Positions 1 through 6,467 of a DNA stretch of 15,004 bases are shown in pieces. The translations under genes and the position numbers were made by a program. The notes beneath the pieces were generated by a model, which saw only the letters and a list, made by a program, of their open reading frames with translations, was not told the DNA's origin and searched no databases. This stretch comes from an uncultured Erysipelotrichaceae bacterium (GTDB lineage: Bacteria > Bacillota_I > Bacilli_A > Erysipelotrichales > Coprobacillaceae). The DNA is taken from the NCBI GenBank assembly GCA_900538465.1, contig UPXV01000045.1, positions 1 to 15,004 on the forward strand. The letters are read 5' to 3'. Position 1 is the first letter of the stretch; every line of letters starts with the position of its first letter.

Positions 1-77
1 ACTGATAAATTATCAAATCCCTCTATCTCAATATCATCTTAACTTAATGACATTGCATATTGATGGCCTCTTTTTTG

Positions 78-1832
78 TTATTCTTCTGCAGGTAATTCTT
101 TTAATTCTTCTTCACCTGTCACATATTTTAAAATAGCAATTGCTGCTTCTTTTGGTCCTTTATGTTCATTACCTTTAATACCAAGTCTTGTACGTAATTG
201 ACCAACTTTCACACCTTGTTTAAACATTCTTTTGAAATAATCTTGTAAGATTGGTTCTGTTTGTTCTTTTCTTTGAACAGGACCAAATGGATTTGCAAAA
301 TAACTTTCTACAATACCCATTTCAGTTGTTGTTCCTTTTGCCATACGTGCTCCAGATCTAAAGACTTTTAAAGCATCTTCAGCATTATCAAAGAAACTTA
401 AAGCATCTCCATCTTCTTCATAGTTATTAGCATATAAGAACAAATCAACATCATGTTTAGCGACAACATCTTTATAATCAGTAATTGGAATAACAATACG
501 TGCATTGACTTTATCTGGATTCATAAAGACAGATCTATCCAATTCCTTAAAACTATAACCAGCGTCTAAGTCATCTAAACGAACAAAAGCACCAATTTCT
601 GTACCTGATGTTTTGACTTTTCCTTTTTCACCTAAAGATAAAACACCCATATCATCATAAATTGTCTTCAAATCAGTAATATAAGCTGCTCCAATGACTT
701 TAATTTGTTCAATCGTTTCACTCTTACCAGCGCCACTATCACCCATAACAACAATGTTCTTTGTTTCTCCATCATGAAGTGTCATTTGAACCATGGCACC
801 ATGAATTGGTAACTCTCTATGATTGATCTTTTGAACATTGTGTAATGTTAAAATCATCTTCTTCATATATCCAAAATAATCAAAATTATCATTAGCTGAC
901 AATAAAGCAACAATCATATCATTAGATTCATCTTGATAGAATGCTTGATTTTCTTTACCATCTTCATATCCATAGACATAAATTAAATCTGGTTTTCTAT
1001 TACGATATTCTGATTCATCTGCTAAGTCAAATAAGTTACATAAAGTAACTCCTTGTGCCATAAATTTCACATTGAAATAAACAAAGCATAACAAATCTCC
1101 AACTTTTGCAGGATAACAGAACCAAGAATCTGAATCAAACTTACGATCTTCAATAGGATTTGTTTTGATTTCTGGGAATACACCATCACGTTTATTACGT
1201 TTTGAATAAGCAATAAATGGAGGATGAATAACAACTGATTCAATAAAAGGAATTTCATCCAAATTACGATATTCATATGGTAAAAATGGTCTCATATGAG
1301 TCACAGTTAAACCAGCATTGACCCCTGCTGTAATCTGACGCATAACTTTATCTTTTTTACCAAGTGCTCTTTCAATTGTACGATAAACTTCTAATACCAA
1401 TTCTTCAAATTCATTTTGAGCATCTGCAAATTGAACATTTTGATATCCAGAACGTTTTGTTTCATTAAATACAACTGCATATCTTTGTAGACGTCTCCAG
1501 AATAAATAAATATCTTCTACAAGAGCAATAAACATATCAATATCTTTAAAATATTTCTTAGCTTCTGGACGAATTAAACAAACTTCATCCACAGACATAA
1601 CCAATAATAATTTAAAAATATTTCTTAAATTATCCAATAAATCCACATCATCTTCTTGAATACTATGAAGATAAACATAGATTGTTGTATCTTTTCTTTT
1701 TATATTCTTAATATATTTTTCTAAAACTTTCGCAAAAGATTCACTTTCAATCAATTGACAACGACTTTGACAAAATTCTTCAGAAAAATTTAAAATTGCA
1801 TTCCCTCTTGTTATATTAAACTTATACGCCAT
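78..1832 (-). CDS. PEP carboxykinase / HPr kinase-like P-loop protein
   Basis: A 584-residue cytosolic protein. The C-terminal half carries a Walker A loop GDSGAGKSE at residues 364-372, in the form used by HPr kinase (GxSGxGKSE), preceded by an LPIHGAMV segment (341-348) where PEP carboxykinases have a metal-binding His. Acidic segments follow (TDL 386-388, DD 393-394). A later GTTTEMG...ESYFANPFGP stretch (500-518) resembles the GTERG...CFGAPF region of PEP carboxykinase. I see these directly; the superfamily placement follows from them. The first 330 residues match nothing I recognise. Whether it makes oxaloacetate/PEP or phosphorylates a protein cannot be told, because the P-loop lacks the carboxykinase GTGKTT form. 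The start is set by AAGGGTGG about 6 nt upstream. The leader contains a palindrome at 1853-1867. It lies 96 bp after the preceding small membrane-protein gene and probably has its own promoter. Confidence 0.72.
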   Translation of the reverse strand: MAYKFNITRGNAILNFSEEFCQSRCQLIESESFAKVLEKYIKNIKRKDTTIYVYLHSIQEDDVDLLDNLRNIFKLLLVMSVDEVCLIRPEAKKYFKDIDMFIALVEDIYLFWRRLQRYAVVFNETKRSGYQNVQFADAQNEFEELVLEVYRTIERALGKKDKVMRQITAGVNAGLTVTHMRPFLPYEYRNLDEIPFIESVVIHPPFIAYSKRNKRDGVFPEIKTNPIEDRKFDSDSWFCYPAKVGDLLCFVYFNVKFMAQGVTLCNLFDLADESEYRNRKPDLIYVYGYEDGKENQAFYQDESNDMIVALLSANDNFDYFGYMKKMILTLHNVQKINHRELPIHGAMVQMTLHDGETKNIVVMGDSGAGKSETIEQIKVIGAAYITDLKTIYDDMGVLSLGEKGKVKTSGTEIGAFVRLDDLDAGYSFKELDRSVFMNPDKVNARIVIPITDYKDVVAKHDVDLFLYANNYEEDGDALSFFDNAEDALKVFRSGARMAKGTTTEMGIVESYFANPFGPVQRKEQTEPILQDYFKRMFKQGVKVGQLRTRLGIKGNEHKGPKEAAIAILKYVTGEEELKELPAEE

Positions 1833-1852
1833 AATTCCACCCTTTCTTTATT

Positions 1853-1867
1853 GTATACAATGTATAC
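1853..1867. promoter_or_regulatory. palindromic operator-like element in leader of the P-loop gene
   Basis: GTATACAATGTATAC is a perfect inverted repeat with 7-bp arms around one central base. It overlaps a second perfect palindrome, ATTGTATACAAT (1850-1861). It sits 21-35 bp upstream of the start codon at 1832, between the ribosome site and the AT-rich upstream region. Short GTATAC-type palindromes are common operators of GntR-type and similar repressors, but the protein that binds here is unknown. A small RNA hairpin is the alternative, though its single-base centre makes that unlikely. Confidence 0.45.
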
Positions 1868-1928
1868 CTTTTTGATTATGATACATTCTACCAAAAAAAG
1901 TTGTTCTTGACTACTAAAATTAGAAAAT

Positions 1929-2429
1929 TTATTGAATGATAGCGTTTTTATTTTCAAATTTTATCTTTTGACCATCTTTTAAAAGCAATTTTTCTATATA
2001 ATATACAGAAATATAAATATTTTTATGATAAATATAAATATGGGTATCTTTGCCTTTTAAATTGATACAATCATTATTGTATACAATCTTATCTTGACCA
2101 TAATCAAAATGATAAGTCATTTCACTCAACTGATATGTGAGAGTATGCTTATTTTGATCAATATAAACATGAGCCTGATCATCTAAAATTAACATCATAT
2201 TATACATATCATTTAATGAAACATAATACATATCATTTTCTACAAAAGCTTTTAAATCAAATGTATAAACTTTATCATCTTGGCGATAAACACCCACATA
2301 TGTTTCAATATCTCCACTATATTGATAATAATGTTTACGATGCATTCCCAAATAAATTAAAATACCTACAACAAAACAAAAAATACAACCTACAAGAATA
2401 ATGCGATCATATCTTATTTTCTTTTTCAT
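1929..2429 (-). CDS. small membrane-anchored extracytoplasmic protein, unknown function
   Basis: About 166 residues. The N-terminus is basic (MKKKIRYDR) followed by a hydrophobic segment (IILVGCIFCFVVGILIYLG), giving a single N-terminal anchor with the rest outside. The outer part is rich in Tyr, Asp and His and shows two similar strands (MYYVSLNDMYNMML and NIYISVYYIEKLLL), each with a strand-then-helix look. That recalls the short copper amine oxidase N-terminal-like / stalk repeats of Firmicute surface proteins, but I do not assign it. I chose the second of two adjacent ATG codons because GGAGG at 2435-2439 lies 5 nt before it; an in-frame TTG at 2441 overlaps that ribosome site and is unlikely. 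It follows the signal peptidase gene and its terminator by under 30 bp, so expression probably depends on readthrough. Confidence 0.6.
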   Translation of the reverse strand: MKKKIRYDRIILVGCIFCFVVGILIYLGMHRKHYYQYSGDIETYVGVYRQDDKVYTFDLKAFVENDMYYVSLNDMYNMMLILDDQAHVYIDQNKHTLTYQLSEMTYHFDYGQDKIVYNNDCINLKGKDTHIYIYHKNIYISVYYIEKLLLKDGQKIKFENKNAIIQ

Positions 2430-2442
2430 CATTTCCTCCAAA

Positions 2443-2468
2443 ATAAAAAGGTCTTATCAAAAGACCTT
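2443..2468 (-). terminator. hairpin terminator overlapping the signal peptidase stop codon
   Basis: Read on the minus strand, AAGGTCTT and AAGACCTT pair perfectly across a 5-nt loop (2448-2455 with 2461-2468), followed by TTTTTATTTT. The signal peptidase stop codon (2457-2459) lies in the loop. The T-run leads straight into the ribosome site of the next gene, so partial readthrough or attenuation is likely. Confidence 0.7.
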
Positions 2469-2963
2469 AAAAAACACACGACCAACAACTTCATCATCAA
2501 AATCAATACATCCAATCATTCTTGAATCAACACTATTGTTACGGTTATCCCCCATAACAAAGACTTTACCTTTTGGTATATCATAAGAAAAATCCTCATT
2601 CCCCTGCATAGGTTCATTGATATAATCTTCTTTTAATAATTCACCATTACGATAAAGTTGATTATTTTTCATTTCCAGATGATCACCAGGTAATCCAACA
2701 ACTCTTTTTATAATCTGGTCCTCATTAAAACTCACATGATATTTCACAACAATAATATCATTATACTGTGGAGTCCCACGTTTATAAAAAAACTTATCAA
2801 CCAAAATAATATTGCCATTATGATAAGTTGGTTCCATAGATGATCCAACAACTCTAGAAATCTGTACAAAATACAAAACTCCTAAAGTCAAAACAACTGT
2901 AATAATAATAACCTTAATATATTCAAACAAGGATTTCTTGATATTTTCTTTTTCCATTTTCAT
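2457..2963 (-). CDS. lepB: type I signal peptidase
   Basis: Serine-lysine membrane protease that cuts signal peptides from secreted proteins. The 168-residue length fits the short Gram-positive (SipS-like) form. One N-terminal transmembrane segment (about 15-35) is followed by box B with GSSMEPT (catalytic Ser42), box D IIKRVVGLPGD (catalytic Lys86) and box E GDNRNNSVDSR (138-148), so all catalytic parts are present. The start at 2963 has a weak upstream GGGG very close to it; an ATG two codons further in (2957) would be better spaced. The gene begins 22 bp after sigF with no terminator between, so it is probably co-transcribed with the spoIIA operon. In Bacillus subtilis the gene after sigF is spoVAA, so this linkage is different. 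It may serve general secretion or be a sporulation-linked copy. Confidence 0.93.
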   Translation of the reverse strand: MKMEKENIKKSLFEYIKVIIITVVLTLGVLYFVQISRVVGSSMEPTYHNGNIILVDKFFYKRGTPQYNDIIVVKYHVSFNEDQIIKRVVGLPGDHLEMKNNQLYRNGELLKEDYINEPMQGNEDFSYDIPKGKVFVMGDNRNNSVDSRMIGCIDFDDEVVGRVFFKVF

Positions 2964-2985
2964 CGCCCCACGACATTATAACACA

Positions 2986-3711
2986 TTATTCACCATCTTT
3001 TAAGCGTGTTCTTAACTTTGTTACGATTTTCTTTTCTAAACGCGAAACTTGAACCTGAGAAATTCCCAATCGCTTTGCGATGGCTTCTTGATTATAATCC
3101 AATTGATAGCGCATGTAAATAATCATTTTCTCTTTTTCATCAAGTTTTTCCATTTCCATTTCCAGGGCAATTTTTTCAAACCACATATTATCACTCTTAT
3201 CAATAATACGATCTTCAACACTTATCGTTGAACCATCTTTTTCATAAATAGGTTCATTTAATGAAGTTGGATAATATGAAGAATCAATAGCCTCAACAAC
3301 ATCTTGAACATCAACATCTAAGTAATGAGCCACTTCTTCTACAGTGGGTTCTTCATTATTTTGAGCTTGTAAAACTTCTTTAGCTTTTGTGACTTTAATG
3401 TTCAATTCTTTTAAAGAACGAGAAACTTTAATTGTTCCATCATCTCTAAAATAACGTTTAATTTCTCCCATAATAATAGGAACAGCATAAGTTGAAAATT
3501 GAACATTGTATGATGGGTCAAAATGATTAATAGCTTTCATTAATCCAATACATCCTATTTGAAATAAATCTTCTTTATCATAATAACTGTTCTTAAATCT
3601 ATGAACAATGGACCATACCAATCCTAAATTATCCTTAACAACCTGCTCCTTTGCTTGTTCATCCCCTAAACGCACTTTGACGAGCAGATCCAAAGTCTTT
3701 GAACTAGCCAT
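2986..3711 (-). CDS. sigF: RNA polymerase sporulation sigma factor sigma-F
   Basis: First compartment-specific sigma factor of sporulation, acting in the forespore. The 241 residues cover sigma regions 2 to 4: DLFQIGCIGLMKAINHFD (region 2 core), FSTYAVPIIMGEIKRYFRDDG and VSRSLKEL (regions 2.4-3), then a C-terminal helix-turn-helix with EAIAKRLGISQVQVSRLEKKI (region 4.2). These closely resemble Bacillus subtilis SigF, and the N-terminus lacks the cleavable pro-region of sigma-E/K. SigG is the close alternative, but the place directly after spoIIAA and spoIIAB decides for SigF. The ATG lies inside the end of spoIIAB (8-nt overlap) with only a weak ribosome site, which suggests translational coupling to its own anti-sigma factor. 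Activity is expected to be set by SpoIIAB binding and release by SpoIIAA. Confidence 0.96.
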   Translation of the reverse strand: MASSKTLDLLVKVRLGDEQAKEQVVKDNLGLVWSIVHRFKNSYYDKEDLFQIGCIGLMKAINHFDPSYNVQFSTYAVPIIMGEIKRYFRDDGTIKVSRSLKELNIKVTKAKEVLQAQNNEEPTVEEVAHYLDVDVQDVVEAIDSSYYPTSLNEPIYEKDGSTISVEDRIIDKSDNMWFEKIALEMEMEKLDEKEKMIIYMRYQLDYNQEAIAKRLGISQVQVSRLEKKIVTKLRTRLKDGE

Positions 3712-4129
3712 GATCTTTGAGTCTTTTTGTGATGATTAGTTTTGTTCCTATATTGACAACACTTTCGATTTCTAATGAATCTGCAAGCGTTTCAATGATT
3801 GTTATTCCCATTCCAGCATGTTCTAAGTCTTTTGCAGTTGTATAAAAAGGTGTTTTGACTTGTTTTAAGTTTTCTATTCCTTTTCCATAATCCTGTATAA
3901 TCAATTTCACATTGCGATCTTCAACTTGCATCTTCACAACAACTTGACATTCAGGATTATGATTATAACCATGAATAATTGCATTACTGACTCCTTCTGC
4001 AACAATTGTTTTGAATTCTATAATTTCATCAATCGTTGGATTGAGTGGAGTTAAAAAAGCACCAACTGTTGTACGTGCAAAGTTTTCATTATCTAAAATG
4101 GCACTAAAGCTGACTTCCATTTGATTCAT
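3704..4129 (-). CDS. spoIIAB: anti-sigma-F factor / SpoIIAA serine kinase
   Basis: GHKL-fold protein that holds sigma-F inactive and phosphorylates SpoIIAA. The 141 residues show the N box EGVSNAIIHGY (45-55), the G1 box DYGKGI (80-85) and the G2 box with GMGI (106-109), which together bind ATP. The FART motif contains Arg19, matching the Arg20 of the Bacillus subtilis protein that contacts both SpoIIAA and sigma-F (known for the family, position by my alignment). Its ATG overlaps the spoIIAA stop as ATGA, and a strong AAAGGAGGGG lies 6 nt upstream. Its own end overlaps sigF by 8 nt. The tight packing should keep partner levels matched. Confidence 0.96.
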   Translation of the reverse strand: MNQMEVSFSAILDNENFARTTVGAFLTPLNPTIDEIIEFKTIVAEGVSNAIIHGYNHNPECQVVVKMQVEDRNVKLIIQDYGKGIENLKQVKTPFYTTAKDLEHAGMGITIIETLADSLEIESVVNIGTKLIITKRLKDHG

Positions 4130-4473
4130 AGTGTCCCCTCCTTTAGACTTTCTATTGATTCATAATAAGGCATAATTTGAAATAATCCTGTTAATTCAAA
4201 AAGACGATAAGCCACTTGATTTAATCCTGTTAAAATCAATGTTCTATGATCAAACTTTAATTGATTGTATCGTCCTAAAACCAATCCAATTCCCGAACTA
4301 TCAATGAAAGATGTTTCTTTAAAATCAAAAACAACATCTTCTTTTGTTTCTTCTAATAAATCACTCAATTTTTGACGATAGATTGGTGCATTTACACAAT
4401 CTATATCGCCATGAAAATGAACAATAATCAATTGATTTGTGATTTCAAAATCCATAGTATTTTCCACATTCAT
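4126..4473 (-). CDS. spoIIAA: anti-sigma-F factor antagonist
   Basis: STAS-domain protein that, when unphosphorylated, binds SpoIIAB and frees sigma-F in the forespore. The 115 residues end in a typical STAS core; FIDSSGIGLVLGRY (56-69) holds the phosphorylation site, with Ser59 equivalent to Ser58 of the Bacillus subtilis protein. I chose the ATG at 4473 because GGAAGGAGG ends 1-2 nt before AATG and the AAGGAAGGAGG run is a full ribosome site; an in-frame TTG at 4500 would place that site inside the coding sequence. A perfect hairpin (4484-4500) lies just before the ribosome site and a tandem repeat promoter region (4519-4558) before that. The phosphatase SpoIIE is not in the window. Confidence 0.95.
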   Translation of the reverse strand: MNVENTMDFEITNQLIIVHFHGDIDCVNAPIYRQKLSDLLEETKEDVVFDFKETSFIDSSGIGLVLGRYNQLKFDHRTLILTGLNQVAYRLFELTGLFQIMPYYESIESLKEGTL

Positions 4474-4483
4474 TCCTCCTTCC

Positions 4484-4500
4484 TTGGTATCATATACCAA
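4484..4500 (-). promoter_or_regulatory. perfect leader hairpin just upstream of the spoIIAA ribosome site
   Basis: TTGGTAT and ATACCAA form a perfect 7-bp stem around a 3-nt loop in the spoIIAA leader. The stem ends 2-4 nt before the AAGGAGG ribosome site, which stays single-stranded. It could protect the 5' end of the message, tune translation, or be a DNA operator. There is no T-run, so it is not a terminator. Confidence 0.5.
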
Positions 4501-4518
4501 TTAAAAAAGAAAGAAAAT

Positions 4519-4558
4519 CGATTCGTCAAAACTAGAACTTATTCCCTAAAACTAGAAC
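4519..4558 (-). promoter_or_regulatory. spoIIA promoter region with two tandem 20-bp repeats
   Basis: On the minus strand two adjacent 20-bp units share GTTCTAGTTTTnnnGAAT, so 15 of the first 18 positions are identical. The upstream unit ends in AGGGAAT (4541-4547) and the downstream one in GACGAAT (4521-4527). As a pair these resemble the sigma-H -35 (AGGAAT) and -10 (GAAT) elements of spoIIA promoters, with a spacer of about 13 nt. A start near 4514 would leave a leader of about 40 nt. TGACGAA (4522-4528) also matches the Spo0A box TGNCGAA. The repeat is seen directly; the promoter reading is inference. Confidence 0.55.
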
Positions 4559-4569
4559 AATTCTGCATC

Positions 4570-4595
4570 AAAAAAAAAGACATCTCTGTCTTTTT
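4570..4595 (-). terminator. terminator of dacF
   Basis: Read on the minus strand, AAAAAGACA and TGTCTTTTT pair perfectly across a GAGA loop (4574-4582 with 4587-4595), and the T-run continues to 4570. It starts 3 bp after the dacF stop codon. It separates dacF from spoIIAA, whose promoter-like repeats begin 12 bp further on. Confidence 0.85.
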
Positions 4596-4598
4596 CAT

Positions 4599-5744
4599 CT
4601 ATATAAAAACTTTAAAATAATTATACATTTTTTCTGGTAAAGTTAAGGCTTCAATATCCTTGTTAGTTGTAAGAGAAAAAGAGGCAATATTCACATCACT
4701 ACGCATTAAAAGAATATGTCCTATCACTTCTCCTTTTTGAATAGGTGGCACAAGATTTGTATAATTCATTTCATAAGTCACTTCATCTTTAGAACTTTTA
4801 TCTTTTACATAAAGAACATCTTCTTTACAAACAACTTCAATTTCTTTTTCTTTGGCATTTTCAATTTTGACTTTTTCAATAACATCTCCTTTTTTAAAGA
4901 GTGTAACATTTTCATAGAGTGAAAAACCATAATCTAAAAGTTGAGAGACTTCCTGATTTCTAACTTTTGGATCGCTTTCTTTCATTACAACAGCTATCAA
5001 TCTTAATCCATTGCGTTTTGCAGTTGAAACAATACAATAACCGGCTTCTTTGGTATATCCAGTTTTTAATCCATCAGCACCTTCATAGGATTTAAGCAGT
5101 TTATTGGTATTGACTAACCAAAATTTCTTAGCTGTATTTTCACGAATATAGCTATCATACAATGATGTTGTTTGAAATAGACGATCTCCACCTATTTCAA
5201 TCAAATAAGATGCCATCAAGGCCAAATCCAAAGCACAAGTATAATGATTATCATCATGCAATCCTGTTGGATTCATAAAATGTGTATTCACAAGATTCAA
5301 TTCTTTGGCTTTTTCATTCATCATTTTGACAAAGCCTTCATTAGAACCTGCGATTCTTTCTCCAACCATCACACAAGCATCATTTCCAGAAGCAATACTG
5401 ATAGCTTTAAATAAATCAGAAACGCTCATCTTTTCTCCCTCTTCGAGGTAGACTTGACTTCCTCCCATACTTGCTGCATAGGCACTACATGTTAAAACTT
5501 CATCCCATTTTAAAGTCCCTTTATTAATAGCTTCAAATAATAAAATCATTGTCATAATTTTAGTTGTTGAAGCAGGAAATAGTTTTTCATTTTCATGTGA
5601 TGAAGAAAGGACTTGTTTTGTAGATGCTTCCATCAATATTGAAGAAGCAGCATTGGGTGCAAGTTTTAATTCCTCACCATGAACAGAGTAAACGGGCATA
5701 CATAATAACATTACAAATAAACATATAAATAATTTTTTTATCAT
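4599..5744 (-). CDS. dacF: D-alanyl-D-alanine carboxypeptidase (low-molecular-weight PBP)
   Basis: Penicillin-binding protein that removes the terminal D-Ala from peptidoglycan stem peptides outside the membrane. The 381 residues start with a signal peptide (MIKKLFICLFVMLLCMPVYS, cut probably after VHG at about 23). The active-site triad is complete: S59-T-T-K62 (SxxK), S119-G-N121 (SxN) and K227-T-G229 (KTG). The C-terminal region (about 280-381) fits the PBP5/6 beta domain, ending in an amphipathic segment (EKMYNYFKVFI) that would attach to the membrane. The call dacF rather than dacA rests on the place immediately before spoIIAA, as in Bacillus subtilis. GAGGTG lies 6 nt before the ATG. 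A strong terminator follows the stop, so it is probably a separate unit from spoIIA. Confidence 0.92.
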   Translation of the reverse strand: MIKKLFICLFVMLLCMPVYSVHGEELKLAPNAASSILMEASTKQVLSSSHENEKLFPASTTKIMTMILLFEAINKGTLKWDEVLTCSAYAASMGGSQVYLEEGEKMSVSDLFKAISIASGNDACVMVGERIAGSNEGFVKMMNEKAKELNLVNTHFMNPTGLHDDNHYTCALDLALMASYLIEIGGDRLFQTTSLYDSYIRENTAKKFWLVNTNKLLKSYEGADGLKTGYTKEAGYCIVSTAKRNGLRLIAVVMKESDPKVRNQEVSQLLDYGFSLYENVTLFKKGDVIEKVKIENAKEKEIEVVCKEDVLYVKDKSSKDEVTYEMNYTNLVPPIQKGEVIGHILLMRSDVNIASFSLTTNKDIEALTLPEKMYNYFKVFI

Positions 5745-5860
5745 GGAAACACCTCAAATTATTATATGTTTTGATTTTGAAATTATTATAAAGAATTGAT
5801 TTTGTATAACTTTATTCAATCTCTACATAAATAACAGCCATAGCCGTAAATCTTTTATTA

Positions 5861-5882
5861 AAAAAAGGATTCTTATGAATCC
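5861..5882 (-). terminator. terminator after the acetyltransferase gene
   Basis: Read on the minus strand, GGATTC and GAATCC form a perfect 6-bp stem with an ATAA loop, followed by six to seven T. It begins directly after the stop codon at 5883. The 5745-5860 stretch beyond it contains several TATAAT-like hexamers but no -35 I can pair with them, so the dacF promoter stays unplaced. Confidence 0.82.
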
Positions 5883-6455
5883 CTACTTTTCTTGAACATC
5901 TTCAATTTTTTTCATCACACGACAAGGCACACCACCAGCAATCACATAAGGTGGGATATCTTTGCTGACGACACTCCCAGCCGCAATGACACTTCCTTCT
6001 CCAATCGTTACACCTGGTAAAACTGTTACATTGGCACCTAACCAAACATATGATTCAATAACAATCGGTTTGGCATTTTCTAATCCTGCATTGCGTCTGT
6101 CTTTATCAAAAGGGTGACTGGCTGTATACAAACCACAACTTGGTCCAACAAAAACATAATCACCCAAAGTAATAGAAGCACAGTCCATAAAATAACATGT
6201 TGTATTGATAAATACATTTTCACCCAAATGAATATGATAACCATAATCACATTGAAATGGTTGTACAATTTCTAAACCCTTAGGGGAATCATGAAATAAT
6301 TGTTGAAGAATCTCTTGTCGTCTTAAAACCAAACTTGGTTTTAAAGCATTGTATTCAAAACATAAATCTTTAGCAAATAATCTTTCTTGTATCAAATCAT
6401 TATCATTATTGGCATCATACCATAATCCTAATTTAGCTTTTTCTTTTTCAGTCAT
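5883..6455 (-). CDS. maa: maltose/galactoside-type O-acetyltransferase
   Basis: Left-handed beta-helix acetyltransferase that moves acetyl from acetyl-CoA to a sugar hydroxyl. The 190 residues show the N-terminal helical cap typical of maltose/galactoside acetyltransferases (EKAKLGLWYDANNDNDLIQERLFAKDL region, 4-31) and hexapeptide turns (ITLGDY, VWLGANVTVLPGVTIGEGSVIAAGSVV region). The catalytic His is in TASHPFD (His114). Family length is about 185-200, so it is complete. The true acceptor is unknown; the maa name stands for family only. It follows the HAD gene by 12 bp with AAAAGGAG as ribosome site, so the two are likely co-transcribed, ending in the terminator at 5861-5882. Confidence 0.87.
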   Translation of the reverse strand: MTEKEKAKLGLWYDANNDNDLIQERLFAKDLCFEYNALKPSLVLRRQEILQQLFHDSPKGLEIVQPFQCDYGYHIHLGENVFINTTCYFMDCASITLGDYVFVGPSCGLYTASHPFDKDRRNAGLENAKPIVIESYVWLGANVTVLPGVTIGEGSVIAAGSVVSKDIPPYVIAGGVPCRVMKKIEDVQEK

Positions 6456-6467
6456 ATAAAACTCCTT

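Noticed and set aside
3..15. TGATAA-A-TTATCA palindrome at the left edge
   Set aside because: Short, AT-only arms apart from one G/C pair, no T-run and no visible gene attached; not enough to call an operator or terminator.
2970..3003. TGTTATAAT extended -10 just before the signal peptidase start
   Set aside because: It would give a leader of about 5 nt and lies inside the end of sigF with a poor -35 (TTAAAA). Likely chance in AT-rich DNA, though a leaderless transcript cannot be excluded.
5745..5860. Several TATAAT-like hexamers upstream of dacF, and a search for sigma-F/G type elements
   Set aside because: No -35 at proper spacing pairs with any of them, and forespore sigma patterns fit only in part, so no promoter is placed.
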